Below, piece by piece: positions 22,249-35,639 of a stretch of DNA of 64,000 bases. A program made the position numbers and the translations under genes. Within the stretch, counting starts at the first letter, position 1. The number at the start of each line of letters is the position of its first letter. Below the pieces are notes generated by a model. It saw only the letters and a list, made by a program, of their open reading frames with translations, did not search any database and had not been told where the DNA came from. Origin of the DNA: Bidens hawaiensis (lineage: Eukaryota > Streptophyta > Magnoliopsida > Asterales > Asteraceae); contig JAIQDT010001953.1 in assembly GCA_021521415.1 (NCBI GenBank), positions 369,463 through 433,462 on the forward strand, read 5' to 3'.

Positions 22249-25200
22249 TCATAACTCCTTTTCATTCTCGCGAATACCCATAACCACAGCCTTTTCTGAG
22301 CTGCTCATGGAAGAAACATTTGTTTCTTGCCCACCAGCAGTGCTGAACGGCTCAAGAGGCCGCGAGGTGTTCGGTGAATGTACATCACGGAAACTGGAAA
22401 CACTTGTCTTAATGTGACTGGCAGACTTTAGCTGCTGCTTCAGTATAGCCGCAGCAGCCGATGGCGTAGCGATGCGGGCCCCTGCAGCAACTGCAGCAGC
22501 CTTTACGGGATCTGCCCCGCTAACAAGAGTTCTTGTTGATGTTTTAGCTAGGATTTTTGGAAATGCTTTCGTTGGGGCAGAAGGGTCTTCATTGGACTGA
22601 TCTTGAACAATGGTGGGACCCGAACAAGTGTCAGGCATCTTAGGACGCATGGAAGTGATGCCCGATTTTGTCCTACCTGTTGTACATAACAATGCAAGAT
22701 CATATCAGTACGGGTCCGGGTTAAACATAACCACCCGAACACGGCTCATTCAATTAAACAAGTTAACCAGAACATGACCCGTTTCTTAAACGGCTTAGAG
22801 GGTCAACCTATTTAGCTAAATGGGTTAAACATATTAACCCAAACAGAACTCATTTAAGTAAACAGATCAACCAGAACACGATCCGCATTTTAAACGAGTT
22901 AGTGGGTCAACCTGTTTAACTATACATGTTATGCAGATCAACCCGAACATGACCCATTTAACTGAACAGGCCAACCCGAACACGACTCGCTCTTTCAACA
23001 TTTCAGAAATGCCAACCCAAAACTTGATTAATATCGGGCCATGTCGGAAATTGCCACCCATAGTCAAAACGAGAAAGGTTGGATTAACACGCAAACACTT
23101 TTTGTTCAAACATCATCATTTATATAACACAATTTAGGATGTTATACACATCAAAACTTTAAATTAAACAAATTTAACCCGTTCCCCTTTTAGATAATAG
23201 TTTTTTTAAGGACCCGTTTAAGATAAAACTAACGGAAGGTGAAAAATTTAATGAGATGGATTCAACAAACATAAAAAAGTTTTACCGAGTGAAGATGCCT
23301 TCAAACTATTGCTACCAGGTTGATCAAGAGCCATATTTAGTGCCCTCCGAGCTGCCAGGTGTACCTCGGAAAGTTGTGATCCCGTCTTCACATTCGAGTT
23401 ATTCGATATTTTCTGGTTATTTGGGTTGCCATTTCTACGCTTCTTAATAATATTCCACCTCTGCAGATCATTTTTTCATGATAAGCACAAAAGTCGAAAG
23501 GTTGACCGGCTAGTGGTACTAGATTAACTTCGAACTTACAAATTATTTAAAAATTCAAAACTTCAAGATAACCTGAAATAATAATATAATATAAAATATT
23601 TTTGGTTACTATAAAATAATAACAAAACAATTTCAAACTAAAGTTTCAAAAACTTACGAAAAATATAACCTTTATTAAGCTTGAAAAGAATGCAAGGCAG
23701 CAAGACACAATTTTTTAAACTACTCTATTTATTTTATTATTTTCATGAGAATATGACAGACAATAAAGAAGATGAATATGATAGTGTATATTGTTAAATC
23801 TAGTTAGTACATAATTTTCTAAATAAAATATATCAAACTTTGAAATTTAACAGTTTAGAACTTCAAGAAAATCTATTTTTAACAGTTTACAATTTCGTTT
23901 AATTACTCTATTTATTATATTATTTTCATGAATAAAAAAAGAAAAAAAAAACAAATTGAATACACAAAATAAACAAATTTACATAAAAAAACGAACCTGA
24001 GAAAGTTGTGAAGCAGTTCTCTCACCCTTAAAATCTCCCTTTAAAATATTTGCCCAATTTCCCTCACCACATTTCTGAACCGCTGCAAACAACTCCATGT
24101 CCTCCGCCTCCGTCCATGGGTTTCTTTTCCGGCGAAGCGGCAGGTTGCCTCCGCCGCCACCACCGTTAGTTTTATCCAAATCTTCTGTAGATGTCGCAGC
24201 AACTGATGGTGGTGGCAGTGGCTGCTTTTGCACACAAACTGGAACTGTAATGTTGATCCCTTTTAAACTACCACCGGGCTGTTGACTTTCTGACGAATTT
24301 ATGGTTGACTTTGTGGGTATGTTTATCATCAATGGAGCCTCGATGGTCAGCCCCTTTTCTAAGCCCGAATCAGAAGCTAAGAGTACCTGAAGTATGGATA
24401 TGGAAAGTAGAGGGTCAAATATGGCTATAAAAGTTGAGTTATTTTGATAGAGTAAATTACACTTTTAGTCGTTTAGGTGTATAGGAAGTTTCAGATTTTA
24501 TCCTTAAATTAAGGAAACAACAGTGATTGTCCTTTCTGTTAATTTGCTTACACGTTTGTCCTATCCGCTAACGACAATTATTTTTTTTCCATTAAGTTCA
24601 GTCATGTGCATTGCACATGAGGGCAGTTTCATCTTTTTACCCTTTTTGATGAGAGCCATAAAGATTAAATCTTTTATGGGTATTGGGGCTCGCCTGTTTT
24701 CTTATATAATGTTTGTTTATTAGTTTTTAGTAATTTAGTAAATATTTTCTTTTTAAAGGTTTTTTATATTTGTGAAAGGGGGAGATAAAAAGACCATTTT
24801 GCCCTCACGTGAAGGTCACTTGGCCTCATTCAACATCTAAAATAGACAGGCTTAGGCCAAACGATGAAATATGCAAAATTATTTAAACATTAAGGAAAAT
24901 TACTGGTATCTCCGTAGTTTAAGGACAGAATCTGAAATTTGGTATAAACCTAAAGAACGAAAAGTGTAAGTTACTCTTTCAATTATTATATCATTTATTG
25001 AAAAATAGAATAGAAGGTTTTATGCATTTCACATACACTTTGTGCGAATCTCAACGTGTTTGACCCACTTGACTAATTTCCTTTAAAGCTAAAAGTTTTA
25101 ATTTGACCTATTGTGACCCGTTAGAGATAAAACACAACCTCAATTGGCGGATTCAAAAGTAACTTTTTAATTTGCTTATCATGTTACTATAGAAACATTT

Positions 25201-27093
25201 AAGACATGGTAAAAAATTGTAAACGGGCAAACAGAGGTAATTAATATCATGTTGATGATAAGTACATTAATATTATTTATACCTTCACACATGCGGTAGC
25301 CTCCATTGAAGCCTCGTTGTTCACAGGTGGAAAAGCTTCCAGCTCATATTCCAAATCACTATCATCATCCTGCCAATCGGTATCTTAATTTTAATGAATA
25401 AAGACTTGATGCAAATCTAACAATTAGTGTGTAATATAATATGCTGGTATGTGGTGATAACATTGGCATCCAACAGTCATAAATAATTTATACCCAAGAT
25501 TCAGTTAAGATCCGAAATGGTCAGGAACAAATTACAGATAAAACAGTTAAACCATCTATATATTGTAAAAAATACGAATCTTAAAACCTTAAAGACATAG
25601 TGTCTAAGTGAAGTCGCTTAGATCCACATAATAACATTCTTATGCATATAATTAATTAATTAATCCTCTTTGGTACATTAGTCTTTCCAAATACGTATGC
25701 TACATTTGTTGACCGTGAATACGTATAAAACTTTTCGAAAGTAATCTAGTATGCATAAATTGATGGTTGCAAACAGCCGAACACAATTTAATCGAAAAAG
25801 TGAAAAAACTAAACATAAAATCTACCCAAAAACCACAAATAGGGAAAATCTAGGGTAAATCGTATAAAACTGTATACTATGATTCGTGGACTTTTTGCAT
25901 CAATGCTATAGCAAGTAATACAAGATTCAAATTCACTAATGAGATCTTGCCTTCATGACTTAAAGGTATGTAACCCTAACATAAAAAGTAGCCATTCACA
26001 AACTTCTTAAATCGAAACAGTATATGTTCTTAAATCATAACAATGACATGAAATAATCAGGGTTGTCATGTCTGACTTGTTTAATAAACAAGTCATGTTC
26101 AGGTTGACATGTTTAACCTGTTTAATTAAACAGCTAGAATAATAAAAACCGATATTTCATAATTTCAACCCACCAACCCATTTACAACATGCTTAACTCA
26201 TAAAATATAACCTGCCAACCCATTTACAAACCTTTTAATTACAGCTTTATTATACAACCCGTCTAGGTTTCATATAAAGTCAACCCACTTAAACCATATA
26301 TTATAAGCACACTGCACACCAATCCGTTTTATTACAACTTGATTATACAATACGTCTAAGGTTCATATGAATTCAACCCACTTAACCCATATATTATACC
26401 CGCCAACCCATTTACGACTACAACTTTATTATACAACCTGTCTAGGGTTAATATAAAGTCAACCCACTTAAACCATATATTATAACCTGCCAACCCATTT
26501 ATGACCCATATATTATGAGTTTATAACCCACCAACCCGTTTAACTACAACTTGATTATACAACACATTATCTAGGGCGGCTCCTATATCAATTCAACCCG
26601 CTTAACTCATAACCCGCCAACCTATTTGATTACAACTTAATTATACAGCACATTCGTATCAATTCAACCCGCCAACCCCACACAATTAAACATACACAAA
26701 ACTTACCAACGGTTTGGCCGAATCCTCTAACTTTTCAACCAAATGATCGCGATGCCAAAGCATTTGGTACTCCCTAGAGTTGGCTATACCGGTTTTCGTC
26801 CGTCTGACCAACGAATTCCAGTCGATTTTGACATCCTGCACCTGACTGACTTCTTGAAGCAAAGTTAAGACAGTTGCAGCCGTGTACCTTGAAAACCCAC
26901 AAAAATAAAAATAAAACCTTTATTCAACAAAAAAGACCCCACTAAAGATCATAAAAAACATCAAATTCAGCTTCCACATAACAAAACAATCAAAAAGGCA
27001 TAATCTTGATCCCAAAAAAAGAAAAGAAAACCTTTGTAAGATGACAGATGCGTCTTCTTCGGTGATGGTACCCTTCTTTGAATTCTTACCCAT
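22249..27093 (-). CDS. DRMY1-type single-Myb nuclear protein, six exons
   Basis: Exons run 27093-27032, 26887-26707, 25369-25283, 24386-23997, 23460-23286 and 22676-22249. All have GT-AG borders and the phases agree, giving about 440 residues from ATG 27093 to TGA 22249. The N-terminus MGKNSKKGTITEEDASVILQ and the block VDDDSDLE-like (LDDDSDLEYELEAFP) are typical of plant DRMY1-like proteins. A single Myb/SANT repeat (about residues 195-250) has the three Trp in NPWTEAED, EGNWANI and RWNIIKKR; the exon 4-5 border splits it just before the last. A Pro/Gly-rich hinge precedes it and an Ala/Ser-rich tail follows. Known members act in developmental timing and growth; that role here is inferred. 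After YQMLW about five residues usual in the family are missing. Confidence 0.9.
22715..23000 (-). repeat. Degenerate tandem repeat in intron 5
   Basis: AACCCGAACACGACCC-like and GGTCAACCTGTTTAACT-like motifs repeat about three times at ~100-bp spacing. The intron has otherwise no recognised content. Confidence 0.5.
24450..24976. mobile_element. MITE with long terminal inverted repeats in intron 3
   Basis: The ends are GAGTAAATTACACTTTT and AAAAGTGTAAGTTACTC. Similarity extends inward for about 70 bp (GTTTCAGATTTTATCCTTAA against TTAAGGACAGAATCTGAAAT). I could not find a clean target duplication, so the superfamily is open. The short ORF inside is not a gene. Confidence 0.7.
26160..26690. 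repeat. Degenerate ~110-bp tandem repeat in intron 2
   Basis: Units carry CAACCCGCCAACCCATTTA, TTATACAACC(C/T)GTCTAGG and AGTCAACCCACTTAA(A/C)CC. About five imperfect copies fill the right half of the intron. A hAT-like left end (CAGGGTTGTCATGT, near 26059) precedes them. Confidence 0.65.
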
Positions 27094-27839
27094 CTGGGAT
27101 TCTGGAAATTGGATAAAACCCTATAAATTATGAAATTGACAAGGGTTTGTGTTTCAGAGTGAAATTGGAAGAAGAAGAAGAAGAATTAATTGGATTTTGG
27201 TGAAGAAATATATTTATGTGAAAAGAAACGCCTCAACGGTAGGTTCAATACTTAGTATTTTCATGCTATAAACAGAAAAAGGTAAACATTAGAAATCTTT
27301 TTATTAAATGCTCAATATCAAACAAATCATTTTGTAAAAAATGGTGTTTTAAAATACTAAAAAGCAAAACTAATTCAACTAATTTTGCTTGGAGAACCAT
27401 AACACAACAATCAATATTTGCAATGGAGTGGGTGTAACTTATAATAACAAGGAATTCATTCATAATAGATACAAAAAATACGTTACCACAACTTCTTGGA
27501 TCTAAGATATATAATGGGAATGATTCGTTTCGTACAGTGGGGAGATATGCTCGTATAGTTAGGGATCTTGACGATATTACACTTAGTTAGTCGGCAAGTC
27601 CAATACGTGTGTCATTCTCGTTTAACAACAAACACTTTCAATGTAATGTTCGCATTAAGTTCATATATATATATGTGCTTGGACTGAATAAGAGCGGATG
27701 ATGTGCAAAATCATGCAACTGTTTAAGATCAGTTCTTCATATAATAAAGCACTAAAGACAACTATTAAAAGTATTGATTCTCCTTATGGAAAAAAAATCT
27801 AAAGAAACACTTGATGATATCTGAAAGAACCGAAGATGC
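27094..27839. other. Upstream region of the Myb gene
   Basis: This probably holds the 5' UTR and promoter of the - strand gene. A GAA microsatellite lies at about 27169-27185. No other element is recognised. Confidence 0.5.
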
Positions 27840-27858
27840 AAAGTAGTGATGACTAAAG

Positions 27859-30800
27859 TATCTAAGGGTGATTCGGGTCTAATGAAGAAGCTGGATAGAG
27901 TAATGGGGAACCAGGTTTTCAATGATGTTTTCCCGGGGTCTTATGTTGAGTTTCTGCCTTATAGAATATCGGACCACACGCCGGCTATTATTTCTATTCC
28001 GTTGTCCAAGAAGTTCTGTCCGAAGCCGTTTAAGTTTTCAAATGTTCTAATTCGCATCCAGGTTTTAAACAGGTGGTTACGGCTGGTTGGAATATAGAGG
28101 TAGAGGGCTATTATATGTTCTCTTTGATTAAAAAGCTGAAAAATTTGAAGAAACCTCTTCGTAAACTGTTATATGACAAGGGTAATCTCCATACTAGAGT
28201 TAATAAATTGCGGATGGAAGTGGATTCTGTTCAAAGGAGTATTGATGCGGATCCGTTTAATCAGATCTTGCGCGAGGATCATGCTGCGTTAGTTTTAGCG
28301 CTGAATGATGCTATTTTGGATGAGGAACGTTTTCTTAAACAAAAGGCAAAGGTGGAATGGCTAAAGTTGGGTGAGTCGAATACAGCTTATTTTCATAAAG
28401 TTGTCAAAGCTAATCAGTCTCGTAATCGGATCGATTGTATTGAAAATGAGGCGGGAAATGTGTTTCATGGGGAGGATGTTGCTAGAGTTTTAGTAAATTA
28501 TTTTAAAGGTTTTCTTGGTAATATGGGTACGGTGTCTGAGTTGGATGATCAAGATCTTTTTCGTACAAAACTTTCGACGACTCAAGCTAACAGTATGGTA
28601 GGTCCCGTTTCGTGTGAGGAGGTTAGAGGTGCTATGTTTGATATTGGAGATGATAAAGCCCCCGGTCCGGATGGTTTTTCAGCCGCTTTCTTTAAGAGTT
28701 CGTGGGATATTGTCGGTCCTTTAGTGATTTTGGCGGTGCAGGATTTCTTTTTGTCGGGGAGATTGCTTAAAGAAGTTAATCATACTATTCTCTCCTTATT
28801 ACCTAAGGTGGGAAATGCTCGTTATCCGAAAGATTATAGGCCTATATCTCTTTGCAATGTGGTGTATAAATGTATTACTAAAATCATTGCAAATCGTATT
28901 AAAGGTTCGTTGGAGGGTATAGTTGATATAAATCAATCGGCTTTTATTCCTGGTAGGAGTATTTCAGATAACATTTTACTCGCCCAGGAGTTGATGCATA
29001 GCTACCACCTTGATCGTGGAACGCCTCGATGTGCTTTCAAAGTGGATATTCAGAAAGCCTGTGACACTGTTGATTGGTCGTTCTTGAAGAGGATTTTAAA
29101 TGGTTTTGGGTTTCATCCTAAAATGATCAATTGGATCATGACTTGTGTTACCTCGTCCTCTTTCTCAGTTTCGGTGAACGGCATTCCGCATGGTTTCTTC
29201 GTGGGTAAACGTGGTTTGCGTCAAGGGGACCCGTTATCCCCCTATTTATTTACTCTTGTTATGGAGGTTCTCACTCTTATTTTGAAGCGTAGGGTTCGAA
29301 ATTCTGGGGGTTTTATTTATCACCCGAATTGTGAAGACTTGGACATTGTTAATTTATGTTTTGCGGATGATCTCTTCATTTTTCTCCATGCAGATCCGGT
29401 GTCAGTTCAAGTTATTATGGGAGGTTTGGAGGAATTTAAGGATGTGTCGGGTTTGGCTCCTAGTTTACCAAAGAGTACTGCTTTTTTCTGCAATACTCTG
29501 AACCATGTCAAACTAGCTATTCTAAATATCTCCCCTTTTGCTGAAGGTATTTTGCCCGTAAAGTATCTTGGTGTACCGCTGGTTTCTAAAAGTCTTTCTT
29601 ACAAGGATTGCCGGGTTTTAGTGGATCGTGTTCGAGGAAGGTTAGCTGATTGGAAAAATAAGAGTTTGTCTTTTGCGGGTAGGCTTCAATTAATTAAATC
29701 AGTTATTTCTTCTATGCATATTTATTGGGGTATGATGTTCTTACTTCCGGCTAAATTAATCACTGAAATTGATAAACTCATGAGAAGATTCTTATGGTCT
29801 AATGGGGATAGTTGTCGGGGAAAAGCTAAAGTGGCTTGGGAGGCTGTATGCCTTCCTAAATCTGAAGGTGGTCTTGGTATTCGAAGGTTTTCCGAATTTA
29901 ATGTTGCGCTTTTGTCTGCTCATATATGGAAGTTGCTTAGTAATAAGGAATCTCTTTGGGTCAGATGGATTCATACATATAAACTGCGGGGTGTAAGTTT
30001 CTGGGCTGTCCAAAATCGGGGTAATATGTCTTGGACTTGGAGAAACCTCTTACATATTCGGCAAATGGTGAGACAATTTTTCTGGTTTCGAATAGGGAAC
30101 GGTGAATCTACTTATGTCTGGTATGATAACTGGTGTGCTATGCGTCCTCTGATTGATATGGTTTCTACTAGATCAATCCATCGGGAGGGTTTTTCGTTAT
30201 CTGACAAAGTTTCAAATTTGGTTGAAGAGGGTTTTTGGAGGTGGCCGGTTGAATGGAATTCTATTTTTCATTCAGTGCAGTTTCCTTCAATTCAAAATCA
30301 TAAAGATGATGAAGTTTGGATCAAAGATTTGAATGGAAAGTTTGTTCAGTTTTCTGTTAAGGATATTTGGCATGCTTTTCGAACTAAGGATCGCAAGGTC
30401 ACTTGGTGTAATGTTGTATGGCATCCTAACTGTATTCCAAAGCATGCATTTTTATTGTGGCTGATCATTAAGAATCGATTAAAAACTCAGGATAAGGTGA
30501 GGTATTGGGAGACCCGAACTGATGTCAGCCAGGTATGTCCGTTTTGTGATTCTCAACCCGATTCTCATGATCATCTATTCTTTCGATGCTCGTTTTCGCT
30601 TAAAGTCTGGAAAGGTGTTTGTGATTTTGCTAAGATTGAGTCCTATTCTGATTTTTGGGGGGATATCTTGGTGAAATACGAGTCTCTTACTTCTTGTAAA
30701 GCGGCGGATGTGGTTACTGCTAAACTTGTTTTAGCTGCGTGTTGCTACTTGATTTGGCAGGAAAGGAATTTAAGACTATTCAAAAATCAAAAGAGGGATT

Positions 30801-30925
30801 GCAATCAGATCATTGAAGCGGTAGTGGGCATTGTCAGATTGAAACTTCTCTCGAGTCGGTTACGTTCGGGCTCCAGGAAGTGGATGGAAGTTTGGAAGCT
30901 GCCTAATGCTACGTTGGAAGTCTAA
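27859..30925 (+). pseudogene. LINE ORF2: end of endonuclease, reverse transcriptase, zinc-binding domain
   Basis: The end of the apurinic endonuclease (MKKLDRVMGN to ISDHTPAII, 27880-28000) is followed by a one-base frame shift at about 28050. An uninterrupted ~950-codon frame then runs to the TAA at 30923-30925. Reverse transcriptase motifs are APGPDGFSAAFFK, YRPISLCNVVYK, RGLRQGDPLSPYLF and catalytic FADD (about 29360). The end holds a zinc-binding RVT domain (WCNVVWHPNCIPKHAFLLW and CPFCD...H...C). No stop interrupts 2.8 kb, so the insertion is fairly young, but the truncation leaves it without a promoter. Confidence 0.92.
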
Positions 30926-31106
30926 TGTTTATTTGGTTTTCTTGTAGTTTTATGGGCTGTGTTTAGTGTGTTTTGGACTAGCGAGTGGTATGCCTCTCGT
31001 CTAGTTTGTGGTTGTGTTTTTTTGTTGCCGTTTTGATACTCTGTCATTACGCCAGTTTTTAATTTTAATATAGCCTGGGTAACCCCCTTTTACCCAAAAA
31101 AAAAAA
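27859..31106 (+). mobile_element. 5'-truncated L1-type LINE
   Basis: This is a non-LTR retrotransposon with a terminal A11 tract (31096-31106). A 19-bp target duplication with three mismatches is the best fit: 27840-27858 (AAAGTAGTGATGACTAAAG) and 31112-31130 (AAAGTATTGAAGACGAAAG). The first LINE-specific codons follow the left copy directly, inside the endonuclease domain, so most of ORF2's start and all of ORF1 are missing. That is typical of target-primed reverse transcription. Confidence 0.85.
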
Positions 31107-31367
31107 GTCTTAAAGTATTGAAGACGAAAGATCGACAATCGACTGATATATAGAAAAACAACTGATTCACTTATAAGTTGTTGGACTTATTAGTTGGTCT
31201 TTGTTATGCATCACTTGATTAAAATTTGATGTTTTAGTATCATCATTAGATGTTTTACTAACAACTAAAGATGTCACTTTCGCAATTTTGTTAGCGTGTC
31301 ATATGTCATTGCCATAGTAACGTATGCTTATATATTGTAAATTTAGTTGTTGGCTCATCATTGTTCT

Positions 31368-32159
31368 CAGTGGTGACCCAACGTTTTAGGTGGCCTAAAG
31401 CGTAACTGAAATACGGGGCCTTCCCGTTTACTTTTTTTTTGCCTTTATTAAATGACCTCATTCGTACTTTTGGTACCATTTAACACTTATAATCTCTTAA
31501 GCATAATGTCTAACACGTACCAACTAACAATAAAATTGTAGTCAACCGGCAATATATATATATATAAAAAACAATATGTAACATGTTACAAATAATTGAA
31601 CTTGATTAGTTGAGGTTGAACATACCAAAACAGACCTTAGAAATCAAAAAAGTGCAAGTATGTAACATTTAAGAATTAAGAAACTAGCAACTAGCCAGAA
31701 ATCCATATCAATGACGTCTATAATCAATATGTAACAGACAAAAATCAAATATTAATATGAATAAAATGTTAAGAACTAAGATTAGATTTGTGAAACTTTG
31801 AATACAAAATTTTATAGTCATGAACTGAGATAAAAACTAATTATGTTAATGATAATCATGATATCTCGAATAGAGCATAATCACACATTTGACCTTTCAA
31901 AATTGGATATTTGAAATTCCAAACTAATTATGTTAACATTAATCATGATTTGTATTGATTTTGTGAATTTTTCAAATTACCTGCTTCCCATTGATTGCAC
32001 TTTCCCTTAATAGATTTGAAAACTGTGCATATAGCGGTCCAAAATCATTGGCCCAAATTTATATAGATTTATACAAAAATTAAAAAACTGGAGGCCTTAT
32101 TTTTTTTAGGGTCTCAAGCCCTAACTTCACCTATTATACCATATATTGGGTTGGCCCTG
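31368..32159. mobile_element. hAT-like non-autonomous element
   Basis: The start is CAGTGGTGACCC and the end GGGTTGGCCCTG, with imperfect inverted ends. It is flanked by ATTGTTCT (31360-31367) and ATTGTTCA (32160-32167), an 8-bp duplication with one mismatch. It is AT-rich with no coding capacity. Confidence 0.75.
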
Positions 32160-32405
32160 ATTGTTCAATCATATTGTAGGAGAGATCCAATGATCAGTGG
32201 TTGAGGAGGAGTCACTACTCTGTTTCTAGTTGAATTTAATAACGGAAGCATTTGATATCATTATGCTTTGAATTCATTTGTGTTTATGTTAGATTTTATT
32301 TCCATTGCAATTAGTTTAATTGAACTTCAGTTAGTTGTGATTTGCAAACACTTGGATCCCAATAGTATATCTTAAAAGCCCACTTTTCATTTGTATGATC
32401 TATTA

Positions 32406-32708
32406 GGCTATGCGTAGTGGAGGGGCTACAAATTGAGGCGAATTGCGACACGTGACGCCCAGTCAGCAAGGGGTGGGAATTTGTTTTTAGGGTGTAATGG
32501 TGTTTTAGGCTAATATATATATACATATACCACACAAACATATATAATAATAATATAAATATATATACATACATACAATACATACACATCACATATACAT
32601 ACATATGCATCTCCAAGCGACAAGAACAATCCGCCCCCGCCCAAATCGCCCACGGGGGCGGTGTTCGCGCCCGAAATTCACCCTAACCCACGCCCACTAC
32701 ACATAGCC
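32406..32708. mobile_element. Tourist-like MITE (PIF/Harbinger type)
   Basis: The ends GGCTATGCGTAGTGG and (inverted) GGCTATGTGTAGTGG are flanked by TTA on both sides (32403-32405, 32709-32711). An AT microsatellite fills the middle. The minus-strand ORF over it is a microsatellite product. Confidence 0.88.
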
Positions 32709-35339
32709 TTAGACCATCTCCAATTGGAGATTTATGGCCATTTTTCAAGCTTAGTTGGTATTTTTGAGTCCATCCTACCATTGGAGTGGGAGATTCTTAA
32801 CAGATAGAATTTTCCCACAAGAATTTGAATGAATGTGTTCTTGCATAAAATGTATGGTGAGTTGGAACATGGGTGATGGGTGGGGCCATGGTTGGATGGA
32901 TGTTATTTGAAAAAAAAAACATAGGATATGAATCCTTGTTTAAAATATTATATATATACTAGTGGGGTACCCGCGTGATGCGGCGGGAACAACACTTAAA
33001 GGCTGCTAACGAGTCGAGTTGGGCCGAACCAAGGCTAGTTTGAAAACGACTCGAACTTTATTCCTTGCAGCTTTGGCTAGCATCCAAATTAAACTCAAGT
33101 TGGCTCGCTAGACTCAATTTAACTCAACATTACAACTTATACGTTATAAGGGCCAAATCAAAGAGAAAAAGTCTTTTATTTATTTTTATCTATTGTTAAA
33201 GGGATCAATCCCTGATAATTAACATTTAACAAAAGAATTAAAGTACATAGTCAAAGGCATCGAGAGGCCAAGACATTCCCCAAAACCAACACCCAACAAA
33301 AAATATTCAAACTTCATCATACAGCATAAACAACCCTACCCGCATCTTTGGCAGAACATAAAATAAAAACTTGCAATCAGGCTAACTTTAGCTATCTTTT
33401 TACATGGGTGAGAACCATTTAGGCTAAAAACGCCCACCAAAACGGATCTCTTATTTACTTCCAGATTTTGGTCGTCTTCAATATCTCTGTACAGTTGGTT
33501 TCTGATTCGATTGTTGACACCAAGTTGTAGCACTATCAACGAAAACATAAAGAACATTATTTTGATGCTAAAATCACACTTTTATTTAAAAGACATTGAA
33601 GAGTTATAAATGTTACCTTAAAAAACACCATGAAATAACAACCAATGGACATGTTCTACAAGAACATCCTCACCAATTGCAAAAACAAAATACTAAAGGC
33701 ATGAAGTAACTGCAAGTGAAAAAGCATACCATTAGACAAACAAAATAAATCATTGAAGAGACTGTTTGGTACATCTTTACTTAACCAAAATAATAAATTA
33801 TTCTCATTATATTCAAGAATAATATAGTTTAACAGACTGTTTAGTACATCTTTAACTAACCAAATTTATAAATTATCATAACCAGAAACATTACAATCAA
33901 GAAATAAGAAAATAAACTTTTCACTTTTTCACTACTTCCTAACCAATTTCAAATTAAGCACAAAATATAACCAGACTTATTTAGTTCATTTGGTTTCTGG
34001 ATTTAGATTTTTAGTTTCATTTCGCTTTGGTTTTTATTTCAGTTTCAGTACTTTACCTTCGTTTCAGTAAATTTTTTTGTTTGGTTTTTGAATTTTATTA
34101 TTTATTGTTTCGCTTCGGTTTTTTAGTTTTTGATTTCGGGATTTTTTTTGTTTTGATACGGTTAGATTTTTTTTGGTTGTTGGCTTCATTTTTGTTCATT
34201 TCACTTTTTTTGGGTTCAAATATTTCGTTTCGGTTCGGTTTCGCTTTATTTGGTTCAAGTTTTAGCTTTTTTGCTTCATTTCAATCGCTTTTAGTTAACT
34301 TTTTAAAAATAAATAGGTTCGGTTAGTTTGGATATAAATATACGATGAACCGGACCAAACCGAACCGAACCAAAAGCATCGCTGTTTCAAAAAAAGAAAC
34401 AAACCTAATTGTTGTGAAGATGTCTGTCAATATTATATGTATGTGTGTGTATATATATATATATATCTTTTAGTAATATAACCTGTCTGAAAGTTCAGGT
34501 TACGAATCACGAATACCGGTCACGCACTCTTCCGTGAGTATAACTTCTAGACGGTCGGGTTAGAAAAACATCTATAATCAGCAAGTCCTTCGTTTTCCTC
34601 ATAGCCAAGTTGCAGTTGTTTCGTAATTTTTTTCCTTCTGGGGAGACTTTCCTGGCAAAATAAAAGTGAAAACCATGTTACCATTAGCTAGTAATATAGT
34701 CGCCCAATTCTCGATTAGAAAATATGTAATATATCTAGTGCTGTTGAACAGAAACGTTAACGACATACCATACGATTGTTGTGTTTGCCTCTTAGGTGGC
34801 TTTGATAATGTGCATGCAGTAAACATGTTTCAAATCATTTAACAAGTTAATATCTAACGAGATTGACTTTTATAAAAAAAAACCCGAAACCCTATGAAAT
34901 TACTAATTCCTACTCATTTATAGTAATTTACTCAAAACACTACCAGTATAAATGAAATAAATTGTTCCATCATGTTAAATGATTTTGCTTAAAACTAATA
35001 ATTATAGTAGTTTACACAAAGAAAAAAAGACTGACTTTTTGCAGAATAGTCAAACTGAAACCAGACGAACCTACTAACTCCTTTCTATTTATATTAGTTC
35101 ACACAAACACTTTTCCCATGTGCTTAGAAATAAACACAATACTAACTAAAAGACTTCAGCATAAAATTACTACAAAGTTGCTTCAACACTCTGACCATTT
35201 CAAGTTGTCTCAAGATTCAGCAAGCCAATAAAAGCCTGACGCAATAAGCTATTATTACTACATTAAAACATGATAAATAAAGTGACATTATGTAAAAGAA
35301 TATAATAATAAATAAATAACCAACCTGCAGCATAGTTTG

Positions 35340-35455
35340 TAAGCCCGACCTTTAAGACTATAATCAGGGAGGACATAAGCATATGCCAATGCAAGAACAA
35401 TGTCACCAGCAATGGTTGCAAATATGATATATGCAATTATATCCTTGTTTGTCTG
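35340..35455 (-). pseudogene. Exon-like fragment in the Helitron, unidentified
   Basis: After TTTTCAG an open stretch of about 38 codons reads TNKDIIAYIIFATIAGDIVL and continues to an end before a donor-like GTTGG. It is hydrophobic and could be a membrane segment. The open frame with splice-like borders on the Helitron's strand suggests a second captured gene. I do not recognise the source. Confidence 0.4.
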
Positions 35456-35639
35456 AAAACATCATTAAAGGTCAAAAACCTTAAGCATGGGAATAACAAA
35501 AAAATAAAATAAATAGAAAAAAAAGTGAAAATAATTTGGACTTACAAACACACAACATATCGATACTTTGATGTGTTTTACTTGTTTTTGTCTTGGTTAA
35601 TTGCACAGATCCTAGCACAGTAATCAATCTTGGTAATTC

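Noticed and set aside
32311..32616. 101-codon minus-strand ORF rich in Tyr and Met
   Set aside because: It reads through the AT/ATAC microsatellite of a MITE.
34027..34326. Phe/Leu-rich plus-strand ORF
   Set aside because: It comes from TTTCGGTTCGG low-complexity DNA within the Helitron.
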